This document shows positions 8,839 to 15,524 of a stretch of 64,000 bases of DNA, piece by piece. This DNA is from Vibrio splendidus. Lineage in GTDB: Bacteria; Pseudomonadota; Gammaproteobacteria; Enterobacterales; Vibrionaceae. Made by a program: the position numbers and the translations under genes. The DNA lies in the NCBI RefSeq assembly GCF_024347615.1, contig NZ_AP025508.1, positions 3,720,001-3,784,000 on the forward strand, written 5' to 3'. A model generated the notes under the pieces. The model searched no databases, was not told the DNA's origin, and saw only the letters and a program-made list of their open reading frames with translations. Positions within the stretch are counted from its first letter, which is position 1. Each line of letters opens with the position of its first letter.

Positions 8839-9556
8839 ACCATTTGCCCCATTGCTTTAAATCGTCGCCAGTCTAGGCACACGAGTGTTGATGTAAAGCC
8901 TCAGCCCCTCAAAATTGGATCTTGATTACGCTTCCACTAAAAAGAGCCTCTTTAGATTGAAGTCGTAACAATTACTATGATGACTATGGCTATTCTTTTA
9001 AAACTAGAGCGATTCATCGACAAACTTATTTAAATTGGCATTAGAGCGTCCAGACTTGAATTTTAGTCACTTCTAACCTATAGACTCCTTATAAAGCCCC
9101 CATATATCGTCAAATACCACACTTGAAAATTTAAAAACACTGCACTTAAGATCAATTATAACAATAACTTAAACAAACAAATACAGAATTAATAGGGGAA
9201 TGAAAACACCACATCACTCTAGACTTACAAAGTAAGTGGCTTGCTTTCTTAAAACCCAACTTTGTCAGGTTTTTTCAAGTCCTCTGTAAAAATTCCTACA
9301 AAAATCAATCCGAAAAATTTAAAATAGAACAAAATCAAAGCCAGAAACCACCAACCCCTATTAATACAGTTTAACAACCTTTAACAATATAAATTACACA
9401 AAATGACCATTATAAAACAACAACTTAAATCAAAAATGGATAAACATGAAGCACAACGTATAAAATAAGAACACACCAAAAAACACAGTTAAACACACCC
9501 AAACAAGCCAAAAACCAATAGTTTTCTACTACTTTTAAAGCTTTCGAAAGTAATTC
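8839..9556. other. AT-rich, G-poor intergenic block
   Basis: No credible gene, RNA gene or strong terminator is visible in these 718 bases. From about 9290 to 9530 the plus strand is built mostly of A and C with very few G, unlike the neighbouring genes. A perfect palindrome CTTTCGAAAG lies at 9541-9550, just upstream of the promoter of the 26-codon gene. It could be a regulatory or nucleoid-protein-bound region, or an untranslated RNA; none of these is demonstrated. Confidence 0.5.
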
Positions 9557-9586
9557 TTGATCTAAACCTATAAGTAGTGCTATTCT
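9557..9586 (+). promoter_or_regulatory. Promoter of the 26-codon gene
   Basis: TTGATC (9557-9562) and TATTCT (9581-9586) are spaced by 18 bases. Initiation near 9593 would give a 5' leader of about 35 bases. The palindrome CTTTCGAAAG directly upstream could be an operator. Confidence 0.55.
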
Positions 9587-9627
9587 TTAAAACATAGCGA
9601 GAGACAACCAAATTTAGGAGTAGTGTT

Positions 9628-9708
9628 ATGATTTCATCTTCGCAAAGACAAGGACTTGTAATGATCGCGGTAGTTGTAGGTCTAATGACACTACCGATGA
9701 TGTACTAA
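9628..9708 (+). CDS. 26-residue single-pass membrane peptide, unknown family
   Basis: ATG at 9628, TAA at 9706-9708. The ribosome-binding site AGGAG lies eight bases upstream, a -35/-10 pair lies at 9557-9586, and a strong terminator begins 15 bases after the stop, so all parts of a compact expressed unit are present. The peptide has a polar start (MISSSQRQ) and a hydrophobic core (LVMIAVVVGLM), ending in TLPMMY: the look of a small inner-membrane protein. I do not recognise the family. It could be a regulatory membrane peptide or a type I-like toxin, or the transcript could act as an sRNA. It converges on the HEPN-like gene. Confidence 0.65.
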   Translation: MISSSQRQGLVMIAVVVGLMTLPMMY

Positions 9709-9722
9709 GCAAGTTACAAATA

Positions 9723-9754
9723 AAAAAAGGGACGCCATGAGCGTCCCTTTTTTT
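9723..9754. terminator. Bidirectional terminator between the 26-codon gene and the HEPN-like gene
   Basis: Stem AGGGACGC / GCGTCCCT with loop CATGA between an A7 and a T7 tract. It is strong in both directions and serves both convergent genes. Confidence 0.92.
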
Positions 9755-9765
9755 GTTCAATTTTT

Positions 9766-10140
9766 TCACTTCGAAAACAGATGCAGCGTTAGCACATCCC
9801 AGTTCGCATAATAGAAACCCGCAGCTGCTAAAGTCATTGCCATCATCAGTAAGATCGCAACTCGCCAGATAAAACGACCACTACGTGGAGTCAGCTCCTT
9901 CTCACAGTCGTTACACATCATGATGAACTTATGTTGGTCTTCCAACTTAGCCTCATGTTCATTGACTACCTTATTACGACACGTTGCGATATAACGCAGC
10001 TTGCTCACCATATCGTGCGGTAGCCTTTCTTCACAGCTTGTTACAAGCTCATGCAATCCTTCGCCTTCGGCATGATATTGAAGCCTCAATAACTTCTCTA
10101 TATTGCGAGTTCTTGTCACCACTTTTTCAATATCGGTCAT
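9766..10140 (-). CDS. Small membrane-anchored protein with HEPN/DUF4145-like motif
   Basis: Start at the ATG at 10140 (124 residues), which has GGGAGG seven bases upstream; the seven codons before it lack such support. The N-terminal 85 residues are helical and polar. They contain YIATCRNKVVNEH (Arg55 to His62), which fits the R-x4-6-H pattern of HEPN and DUF4145 domains. A cysteine pair follows (CNDC, 76-79), and one hydrophobic segment at about 92-112 would anchor the protein with a short C-terminal tail. HEPN domains are often RNases or nucleotide-binding modules. Activity here is unproven, and the Arg-His spacing could be chance. Confidence 0.5.
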   Translation of the reverse strand: MTDIEKVVTRTRNIEKLLRLQYHAEGEGLHELVTSCEERLPHDMVSKLRYIATCRNKVVNEHEAKLEDQHKFIMMCNDCEKELTPRSGRFIWRVAILLMMAMTLAAAGFYYANWDVLTLHLFSK

Positions 10141-10384
10141 CTTGGCCCTCCCACTCCACACTATAATTCTAGTCGAGCATTCCCTTATTTTTATACAAAT
10201 TTACTGATATTTACGTGAGAAAGAGACAATAAATAACAATGCTTTATCCCAAACAAGCCACTAAATGTGATGTCTGCCGAAAAATAATCAGCTTGGCTTA
10301 CAACAGTTCACGAATAACAGCTTTAAACACATATCCCTATTGCTTGAAAGACTAGAATAACCATCACGACTACATGGAGGTTAT

Positions 10385-10714
10385 ATGCCTAATTCACTCT
10401 TTTTTGCCATCTTTGCACTTGCTGGTCTAGCGGCTTGGGTATTTATTGGTTTCTATCGAAAACACTCGCAAGGTGAAAATGCGCCAGAAAAGAAAGTGAA
10501 TGTCACGGTGTTAGACAAACAATCCATCGACCTTCCTGACGCAGAACCTGGCCAAGAAGATCAAGAGTACTGGATTTACGTTCAACGTGGTGTCGTTGGT
10601 CCAAAACGAGAATTCCAAGTCGGCATCCACTACTTCCACGCCCTTAACCCTGGCGACAAAGGAACCTTAACCTACCAAGGCGATAAGTTCTTACACTTTG
10701 CGTTGAAGCGCTAA
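10385..10714 (+). CDS. DUF2500 family protein (YhhM-like)
   Basis: A 109-residue protein with one N-terminal hydrophobic segment (about 5-22) and a beta-rich soluble domain. That domain contains VTVLDKQSIDLPD and ends in GDKGTLTYQGDKFLHF. Size and pattern fit DUF2500/YhhM, a family without assigned function found near rsmD-yhhL-yhhN in enterics. GGAGG lies five bases before the ATG. It is flanked by non-coding DNA on both sides and appears monocistronic. Confidence 0.8.
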   Translation: MPNSLFFAIFALAGLAAWVFIGFYRKHSQGENAPEKKVNVTVLDKQSIDLPDAEPGQEDQEYWIYVQRGVVGPKREFQVGIHYFHALNPGDKGTLTYQGDKFLHFALKR

Positions 10715-10773
10715 CCCTAGCCGCCTCAACTGTCTCTTCTAAGCAATCCATCAGAAAGCCTTAGCACCCACCG

Positions 10774-11787
10774 CTAAGGCAATAACCAACGCGTTCTCTC
10801 TGACTTAGAGACCAACCAGCTCATCCATAACGCGCCAGCTCCGCTGATCACGATCCATAATGGAATAACCCAAGCAGGATGTCCTTGGTACCAACCGAAT
10901 TCTTTCATTGGCCATAAGAAAATCGGGTGCAGCAGGTAAATACCTAAGCTGTGCTTACTGATAAAACCAACCACTTGATTGCTCTTCTCAGACAAGCCTT
11001 CACCATAGTAACGGCACACCATGAACACCATGCTCGCCGCTAATACGGTATTCAACGTCTTGTAAGATAACCAACGCCCTACCGTGTACTCTTCTGCTAC
11101 CAAGCTTGCATCAACCACCATGTAAACCGTAGTCAGTAACGCTAACCCACCCAGTAACACACTCACGCCAACTGTCATCTTGTTAAGTGGCACAATCTTG
11201 TACAGCAAGTAACCCAATGGTAAGTAGCCGGTGTACAACCACAATTCGTGACTCCAAGGGCCATCGATTTTTAGTAAGAACAGCAATGTTGTGAACAACC
11301 ATACCGCCGTAAAGGCATAGACAGATCTATCACCGTACTTTCTGACCATGATCTGCAAGAACGGAATAACAAAGTAGAGTGGGATAAAGTAATAAAAGAA
11401 GCCAAGGTGATAGTAGGTATAGTGATGATAGCTATTGAGTAGCACATCCCAACTAACGTCAGCATCAAAGCCCATCGCAGACCAACCCGATAGGTAGGTA
11501 TAGAACAGCGACCAGGCAATGAAAGGGATCAGCACCTTACCCAGACGACGCTTGAGGTAGTACTTGGCGTCAAACGGGCGCTGATCACTCAGCATCAGAG
11601 CACCAGTAATCAATATGAACACCGGCACTGCCCAACGACTGAAACCGTTCACCGTAATGGCGGTCAGCCATTCACCGAAAGGAATGGTGCCTAATTCATT
11701 GCGATAAGGCGCCAAAACATGAATCGCGATAACCGCTACGGCCGCGACACATCGTGCTAAATCAAAAAAGAGAATTCGCAGCTTCAT
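10774..11787 (-). CDS. Acyltransferase-3 family membrane protein
   Basis: A 337-residue polytopic protein of the acyltransferase-3 family. The N-terminus carries the family hallmark (FFDLARCVAAVAVIAIHV, catalytic His in the first membrane segment), with GFSRWAVPVFILITGALM next and HSLGIYLLHPIF near the C-terminus. Members O-acetylate glycans such as enterobacterial common antigen (WecH), lipopolysaccharide or peptidoglycan; the acceptor here is unknown. A terminator upstream separates it from arsJ, so it is probably not part of the arsenic unit. Confidence 0.85.
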   Translation of the reverse strand: MKLRILFFDLARCVAAVAVIAIHVLAPYRNELGTIPFGEWLTAITVNGFSRWAVPVFILITGALMLSDQRPFDAKYYLKRRLGKVLIPFIAWSLFYTYLSGWSAMGFDADVSWDVLLNSYHHYTYYHLGFFYYFIPLYFVIPFLQIMVRKYGDRSVYAFTAVWLFTTLLFLLKIDGPWSHELWLYTGYLPLGYLLYKIVPLNKMTVGVSVLLGGLALLTTVYMVVDASLVAEEYTVGRWLSYKTLNTVLAASMVFMVCRYYGEGLSEKSNQVVGFISKHSLGIYLLHPIFLWPMKEFGWYQGHPAWVIPLWIVISGAGALWMSWLVSKSERTRWLLP

Positions 11788-11828
11788 GTAAATGCCTGAT
11801 TAATATTCAATCATTCTACTATAGCAAT

Positions 11829-11863
11829 AAAAAAGCTGACCGGAATAAATACCAAGTCAGCTT
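11829..11863 (-). terminator. Terminator after arsJ
   Basis: Stem AAGCTGAC / GTCAGCTT with a 15-base loop, followed on the minus strand by six T, between the arsJ stop and the acyltransferase start. Confidence 0.75.
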
Positions 11864-11911
11864 AGTGTTAAAGGAGACGCTTATCGCGAATTTAGCTCAT
11901 ACGACGCTAGC

Positions 11912-13132
11912 TTATGCCGCTGAGATTTGCGGCACTTTAGGTAAACGCAGAGAGATCACCGTCGTTATCGCTAAGAACGCAAAAGATACCCACAAACACG
12001 CAGACAAACCGGCCATTTGGAATACCAACCCTGACAAGATAGTGCCAATCAAACGGCCCATTGCATTTGCCATGTAATAGAAACCGACATCAAGAGAAAC
12101 GCCATCGCCTTTCGCATAACTCACAATAAGGTATGAGTGCAGCGATGAATTCACCGCAAAGATGGCACCAAACACCATCAAGCCACCGATAATAACGAAC
12201 TCGGGTTGCCAGCCAATTTGCACCGCATAGGCAATACCGGCAGTCACGATAGCCAACGCACCTGCCCATAACAACGCGGCATGGCCATCTGGCACCTTGC
12301 CTTGTGCTTTACCAGTAATCTTGGGTGCAATGCCCTGCACAAAGCCATATGCGATGGTCCAAACCGCTAAGAAGCCACCCACCCATGAGTGATCCCACCC
12401 AAACACGCTGCCTAGGTAAATCGGCAAAGCAATCACAAACCACACATCACGAGCACCAAACAGGAACATACGCGCAGCAGATAGGATGTTGATGGATTCA
12501 GACTTAGAGAAGATCTGTTTGAATTTAGGTTTGGTTTTAGCTTTACCCATGTCCGCTTCTAAGCTCGCCAAGCTGCCGATGAACACTAATGTCAGTACAG
12601 CAGCCATCGCAAGCACTGCATATTGGAAACCAATTGTTGAAAGCAGCAAACCACCAATAAAGAACCCTGCGCCTTTAAGCGCATTCTTAGAGCCGGTCAG
12701 AATCGCTATCCACTTATAAAGCGCACCCTGCTGTTCATCAGGTACCAGAGTCTTAATCGAGCTCTTGGCACTCATCTTATTGAGGTCTTTAGCAATACCA
12801 GACAAAGCCTGCGCCGCCATTACCCAAGGAATGGTCAACATGGCTGATGGCACCGCGAGCATACCCAAGGCGACGACTTGCATCCCTAACCCGATGTTCA
12901 TGGTCTTGTTGAGGCCAAGACGCGCCCCTAACCAGCCACCGATTAGGTTGGTCACCACACCAAAGAATTCATAGAAAAGGAACAGTGAGGCGATTTCTAG
13001 TGAACTGTAGCCAAGGTCGTAAAAATACAGAACCACCAGCATACGAAGTGCACCATCAGTAATGGTGAAGTTCCAGTAGTTGAAAGTCACCAACATATAT
13101 TGGCGAACGCTCTTACTTAGATTTGAAAACAT
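11912..13132 (-). CDS. arsJ: Organoarsenical efflux MFS transporter ArsJ
   Basis: A 406-residue major facilitator protein with about twelve hydrophobic segments. The N-terminal stretch (YMLVTFNYWNFTITDGALRM) and GIAKDLNKMSAKSS near residue 115 are typical of ArsJ. In the described pathway GAPDH forms 1-arseno-3-phosphoglycerate from glyceraldehyde-3-phosphate and arsenate, and ArsJ extrudes it; outside the cell it falls apart to arsenate. The GAPDH gene upstream on the same strand supports the assignment. A hairpin with a T-run lies in the leader between the phosphatase gene and arsJ. Confidence 0.92.
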   Translation of the reverse strand: MFSNLSKSVRQYMLVTFNYWNFTITDGALRMLVVLYFYDLGYSSLEIASLFLFYEFFGVVTNLIGGWLGARLGLNKTMNIGLGMQVVALGMLAVPSAMLTIPWVMAAQALSGIAKDLNKMSAKSSIKTLVPDEQQGALYKWIAILTGSKNALKGAGFFIGGLLLSTIGFQYAVLAMAAVLTLVFIGSLASLEADMGKAKTKPKFKQIFSKSESINILSAARMFLFGARDVWFVIALPIYLGSVFGWDHSWVGGFLAVWTIAYGFVQGIAPKITGKAQGKVPDGHAALLWAGALAIVTAGIAYAVQIGWQPEFVIIGGLMVFGAIFAVNSSLHSYLIVSYAKGDGVSLDVGFYYMANAMGRLIGTILSGLVFQMAGLSACLWVSFAFLAITTVISLRLPKVPQISAA

Positions 13133-13153
13133 AACGCTATCTCTGCAATCTAA

Positions 13154-13207
13154 ACAAAAAGAGCTTTTGGATCATGATAAGTTCAACACTCCAGATACCA
13201 AAAGCTC
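13154..13207 (-). terminator. Hairpin with T-run between the phosphatase gene and arsJ
   Basis: A 10-base perfect stem (GAGCTTTTGG / CCAAAAGCTC) with a long loop is followed on the minus strand by TTTTTG. It lies between two genes of the same unit, so it may act as a partial terminator or 3'-end stabiliser that sets arsJ expression. Confidence 0.6.
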
Positions 13208-13229
13208 CCTGTATTCCAACAATGGCTTA

Positions 13230-13721
13230 TTAGCTGTTCGCTACGCCATTAATGTATTCAACCTGAATAGGCTTAGTAAATGCGCCCGGACGCAGTGCCT
13301 GCACCTCTTGAACAATCTTGCTCAGATCCCAGCTCTTCTCTAGCAGCAGATGTGCAGCGAGTAAACCAGTGCGACCAGAACCGCCCATGCAGTGCATTGC
13401 TACCTTGCCGCCGTTATCAACCACTTGATGCAACGCAGGGCTAGCCGCTTGCCATTTCGCAGCAAAATCAGCACCCGGTGCACAGTCGTCTTCAATTTCG
13501 GTCTGGAACCATTGCATGCCTAGCGCACGTGTTTTTTCGCCAAGTGCCGCCACGTCTTTACTTGCAAGCTCATGGTCATCAAGTGCTGTCACGATAGCTT
13601 CAACGCCTTGTGCTTTCAGTTGCGTTAATGATGCATCTAGGTCAGCGTCTTTAGTACCTGGGCACGGAGTAAGCACTAACGCACCAGTTTCTAGATCTAG
13701 TTGCCATGTTGGGTGTGTCAT
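13230..13721 (-). CDS. Dual-specificity-like phosphatase (CDKN3 type) in the ars operon
   Basis: Start at the ATG at 13721 (163 residues, MTHPTWQLDL), with AAGAGAA upstream; the 13 earlier codons lack support. The cysteine-phosphatase loop is HCMGGSGRTG (His110, Cys111, Arg117), the HCX5R P-loop. An acidic EIEDD stretch at 75-79 could supply the general acid. The fold resembles CDKN3/KAP-type phosphatases. It sits between the ars GAPDH and arsJ. No ArsC arsenate reductase is present. HCX5R enzymes of the Cdc25/Acr2 type reduce arsenate, so arsenate reduction, or hydrolysis of a phosphate or arsenate ester, is possible. Substrate unknown. Confidence 0.8.
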   Translation of the reverse strand: MTHPTWQLDLETGALVLTPCPGTKDADLDASLTQLKAQGVEAIVTALDDHELASKDVAALGEKTRALGMQWFQTEIEDDCAPGADFAAKWQAASPALHQVVDNGGKVAMHCMGGSGRTGLLAAHLLLEKSWDLSKIVQEVQALRPGAFTKPIQVEYINGVANS

Positions 13722-13758
13722 TATGTATTCTCTTAAAATTCTTATAGAACCGATACTC

Positions 13759-13908
13759 AAAATAATTGGAGTTGCAGGTAGGCAACCTTTTCCCTAAAAA
13801 GGAATGAAGTTCAGCCCTATGAGCATAGTGGGTCTATGTGATTAGGGCGGCCGGCGTTCCGGTGAACTTACGCAGTTAACAACGCTGCAGCTTTAAGTAT
13901 GAAGAGTA
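13759..13908 (+). repeat. ERIC-like palindromic repeat, copy 1
   Basis: About 150 bases between the phosphatase and GAPDH genes. It begins near AATTGGAGTTGCAG and holds a hairpin built on CCCTATGAGCATAG / CTATGTGATTAGGG. It continues through GGCCGGCG to AACAACGCTGCAG. The reverse complement of 14932-15066 matches it over most of its length. The architecture is that of enterobacterial ERIC-type non-autonomous repeats. This copy carries about 15-20 extra bases near 13787-13806. Confidence 0.85.
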
Positions 13909-14910
13909 TTATGCTAAACCGACGGTACGAACCAGCTCAGCGGTACGTGTCGCGTAACCCATCTCGTTGTCGTACCAAGCGTAGATCTTAACCATGCGCT
14001 TACCGACCAACATCGTTGATAGTGCATCCACGATGGTTGAGCGTTGATCGCCTTTGTAATCGATAGAAACCAGTGGACGCTCTTCAAAGCCAAGAATGCC
14101 TTTCAGTTCGTTCTCAGACGCTTCTTTCAGCATCGCGTTAACTTCTTCTACCGTGGTGTCTTGCTTCACTTCGAAGATGATGTCTGTCAGAGAAGCATTC
14201 GCTAGTGGTACACGAACCGCGTGGCCGTTGATACGGTTTTCAAGCTCTGGGAAGATCTCAACAATCGCTTTGGCGCTGCCCGTTGTTGTTGGGATAAGGC
14301 TCATGCCACATGCTCGTGCACGGCGTAAGTCTTTGTGGGGCGCATCAAGAATCGTTTGCGTGTTAGTTAGATCATGAATAGTGGTGAAAGCTGCGTTCTC
14401 GATACCAAGCTTCTCGTTGATCACCTTAACCACTGGCGCGAGACAGTTGGTTGTACAAGACGCTGCCGTTACGATTTTATGTACCGCAGGATCGAAGATA
14501 TTGTCGTTCACACCGACAACGATGTTTGCGATGCCTTCTTCTTTCACAGGAGCTGATACCACAACGCGCTTCACACCTTGCTCTAGGTATTTGTTTAGGA
14601 AAGATGTCTTACGGTGAACACCTGTCGCTTCGATAACCACATCACAACCAGACCAATCGATCGCATCAATGTCGCGCTCTTTTGTGGTTTTGATGCGTTG
14701 ACCATTGATGATCATCTCGTCGCCTTCAACAGCCACTTCGTGATTCCAACGACCTTGAACCGAATCGAATTCAAGAAGGTGAGCCAATGTTGCTGTGTCG
14801 CCAGCAACATCGTTAATTTGAACAAATTCTAGCTCATCCCAATCGAATGCTGCGCGAAGTGCTAGACGGCCGATACGACCAAAACCATTAATACCTACTT
14901 TGACTGTCAT
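13909..14910 (-). CDS. ArsJ-associated glyceraldehyde-3-phosphate dehydrogenase
   Basis: A full-length 333-residue GAPDH. The Rossmann motif is [16 protein letters not shown], the catalytic cysteine is Cys152 in [10 protein letters not shown], and the base is His179 in [11 protein letters not shown]. Context (arsR upstream, arsJ downstream) marks it as the arsenic-specific GAPDH that uses arsenate in place of phosphate to make 1-arseno-3-phosphoglycerate for export. A housekeeping gapA is expected elsewhere in the genome. ERIC-like repeats in opposite orientation lie directly upstream and downstream, so the gene sits between two long hairpins in the polycistronic message. Confidence 0.9.
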   Translation of the reverse strand: MTVKVGINGFGRIGRLALRAAFDWDELEFVQINDVAGDTATLAHLLEFDSVQGRWNHEVAVEGDEMIINGQRIKTTKERDIDAIDWSGCDVVIEATGVHRKTSFLNKYLEQGVKRVVVSAPVKEEGIANIVVGVNDNIFDPAVHKIVTAASCTTNCLAPVVKVINEKLGIENAAFTTIHDLTNTQTILDAPHKDLRRARACGMSLIPTTTGSAKAIVEIFPELENRINGHAVRVPLANASLTDIIFEVKQDTTVEEVNAMLKEASENELKGILGFEERPLVSIDYKGDQRSTIVDALSTMLVGKRMVKIYAWYDNEMGYATRTAELVRTVGLA

Positions 14911-14931
14911 TTTCTGTTCTCTCAGTTAATT

Positions 14932-15066
14932 GCCTTCATATTTGAAGCCGCAGCGTTGTTGACTACGTTCACTTACCGGATCGCCGGCCTCCCTAATCAC
15001 ATAGAGCCACTATGCTCACAGGGATAAGTTCACTTGTCGCCTAGCTGCAACTCCAACTATTTCGGC
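14932..15066 (-). repeat. ERIC-like palindromic repeat, copy 2 (inverted)
   Basis: About 135 bases between arsR and the GAPDH gene, in opposite orientation to copy 1. It contains GTTGACTACGTTCACTTACC, GCCGGCC, the hairpin CCCTAATCACATAGAG / CTATGCTCACAGGG and CTGCAACTCCAACTATTT. Differences from copy 1 are scattered substitutions and the absence of its extra bases. Confidence 0.85.
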
Positions 15067-15083
15067 ATTAAGTTTTAATGTAT

Positions 15084-15425
15084 TTAAACGCAACATACTG
15101 GGCGTGAGTTCATCGACTCTAAGCGCTCAATATCTTGCTGGTATTCAGTTTTCAAACAGTTCGATGCGATAAGGTCGTCAATTAACTTTAGCATCCAACC
15201 TGGTAAATCTTGTGACAGGCGGTAAAACACCCACTGCCCTTGGCGAACATCAGTCAAAATGCCGTTTGAACGCAACTGCGCAAGATGGCGTGAAACCTTT
15301 GGCTGACTTTCTTGCAATGCCTGAGTCAACTCACCAACCGATAAGCACTCATTGCGAACGATCAACATTAAGCAACGCACTCGCGTTTCATCGGACAGTA
15401 ATTTAAAAAATTGGTGAGGAAGCAT
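15084..15425 (-). CDS. arsR: ArsR-family arsenical repressor
   Basis: A 113-residue winged helix-turn-helix repressor with the recognition helix in QPKVSRHLAQLR and the wing near DVRQGQWVFYRL, very close in layout to ArsR. The classical C-x-C in the ELCVCDL helix is absent: only Cys27 (NECLSVGEL) remains there. Other cysteines are Cys18, Cys90 and a C-terminal Cys111-Cys112 pair, so the arsenite site probably uses a different cysteine set. It is the first gene of arsR-GAPDH-phosphatase-arsJ. No strong ribosome-binding site precedes the ATG. An AT-rich palindrome overlaps the promoter. Confidence 0.9.
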   Translation of the reverse strand: MLPHQFFKLLSDETRVRCLMLIVRNECLSVGELTQALQESQPKVSRHLAQLRSNGILTDVRQGQWVFYRLSQDLPGWMLKLIDDLIASNCLKTEYQQDIERLESMNSRPVCCV

Positions 15426-15436
15426 AAATACATACT

Positions 15437-15483
15437 CATATATGGATATGCATATATATTAGATATAAAAAAACGCACGTCAA
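15437..15483 (-). promoter_or_regulatory. arsR promoter with overlapping probable ArsR operator
   Basis: On the minus strand TTGACG (15478-15483) and AATATA (15455-15460) are 17 bases apart. The palindromes CATATATG (15437-15444) and ATATGCATAT (15446-15455) lie over and just after the -10, where an ArsR dimer would block initiation. The -35 falls inside the loop of the terminator of the preceding gene. Confidence 0.55.
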
Positions 15484-15493
15484 GGCGTGCGTT
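15465..15493 (-). terminator. Terminator of the EAL/HDOD gene
   Basis: Stem AACGCACG / CGTGCGTT with loop TCAAGG, followed on the minus strand by a T-run. It ends transcription from 15525 and shares bases with the arsR -35 element. Confidence 0.8.
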
Positions 15494-15524
15494 ATAATTG
15501 TCATAAAAGTTTAACGAAGATAAA

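Noticed and set aside
13080..13343. 87-codon plus-strand frame across the arsJ leader
   Set aside because: Antisense to arsJ, a terminator hairpin and the phosphatase gene; no ribosome-binding site.
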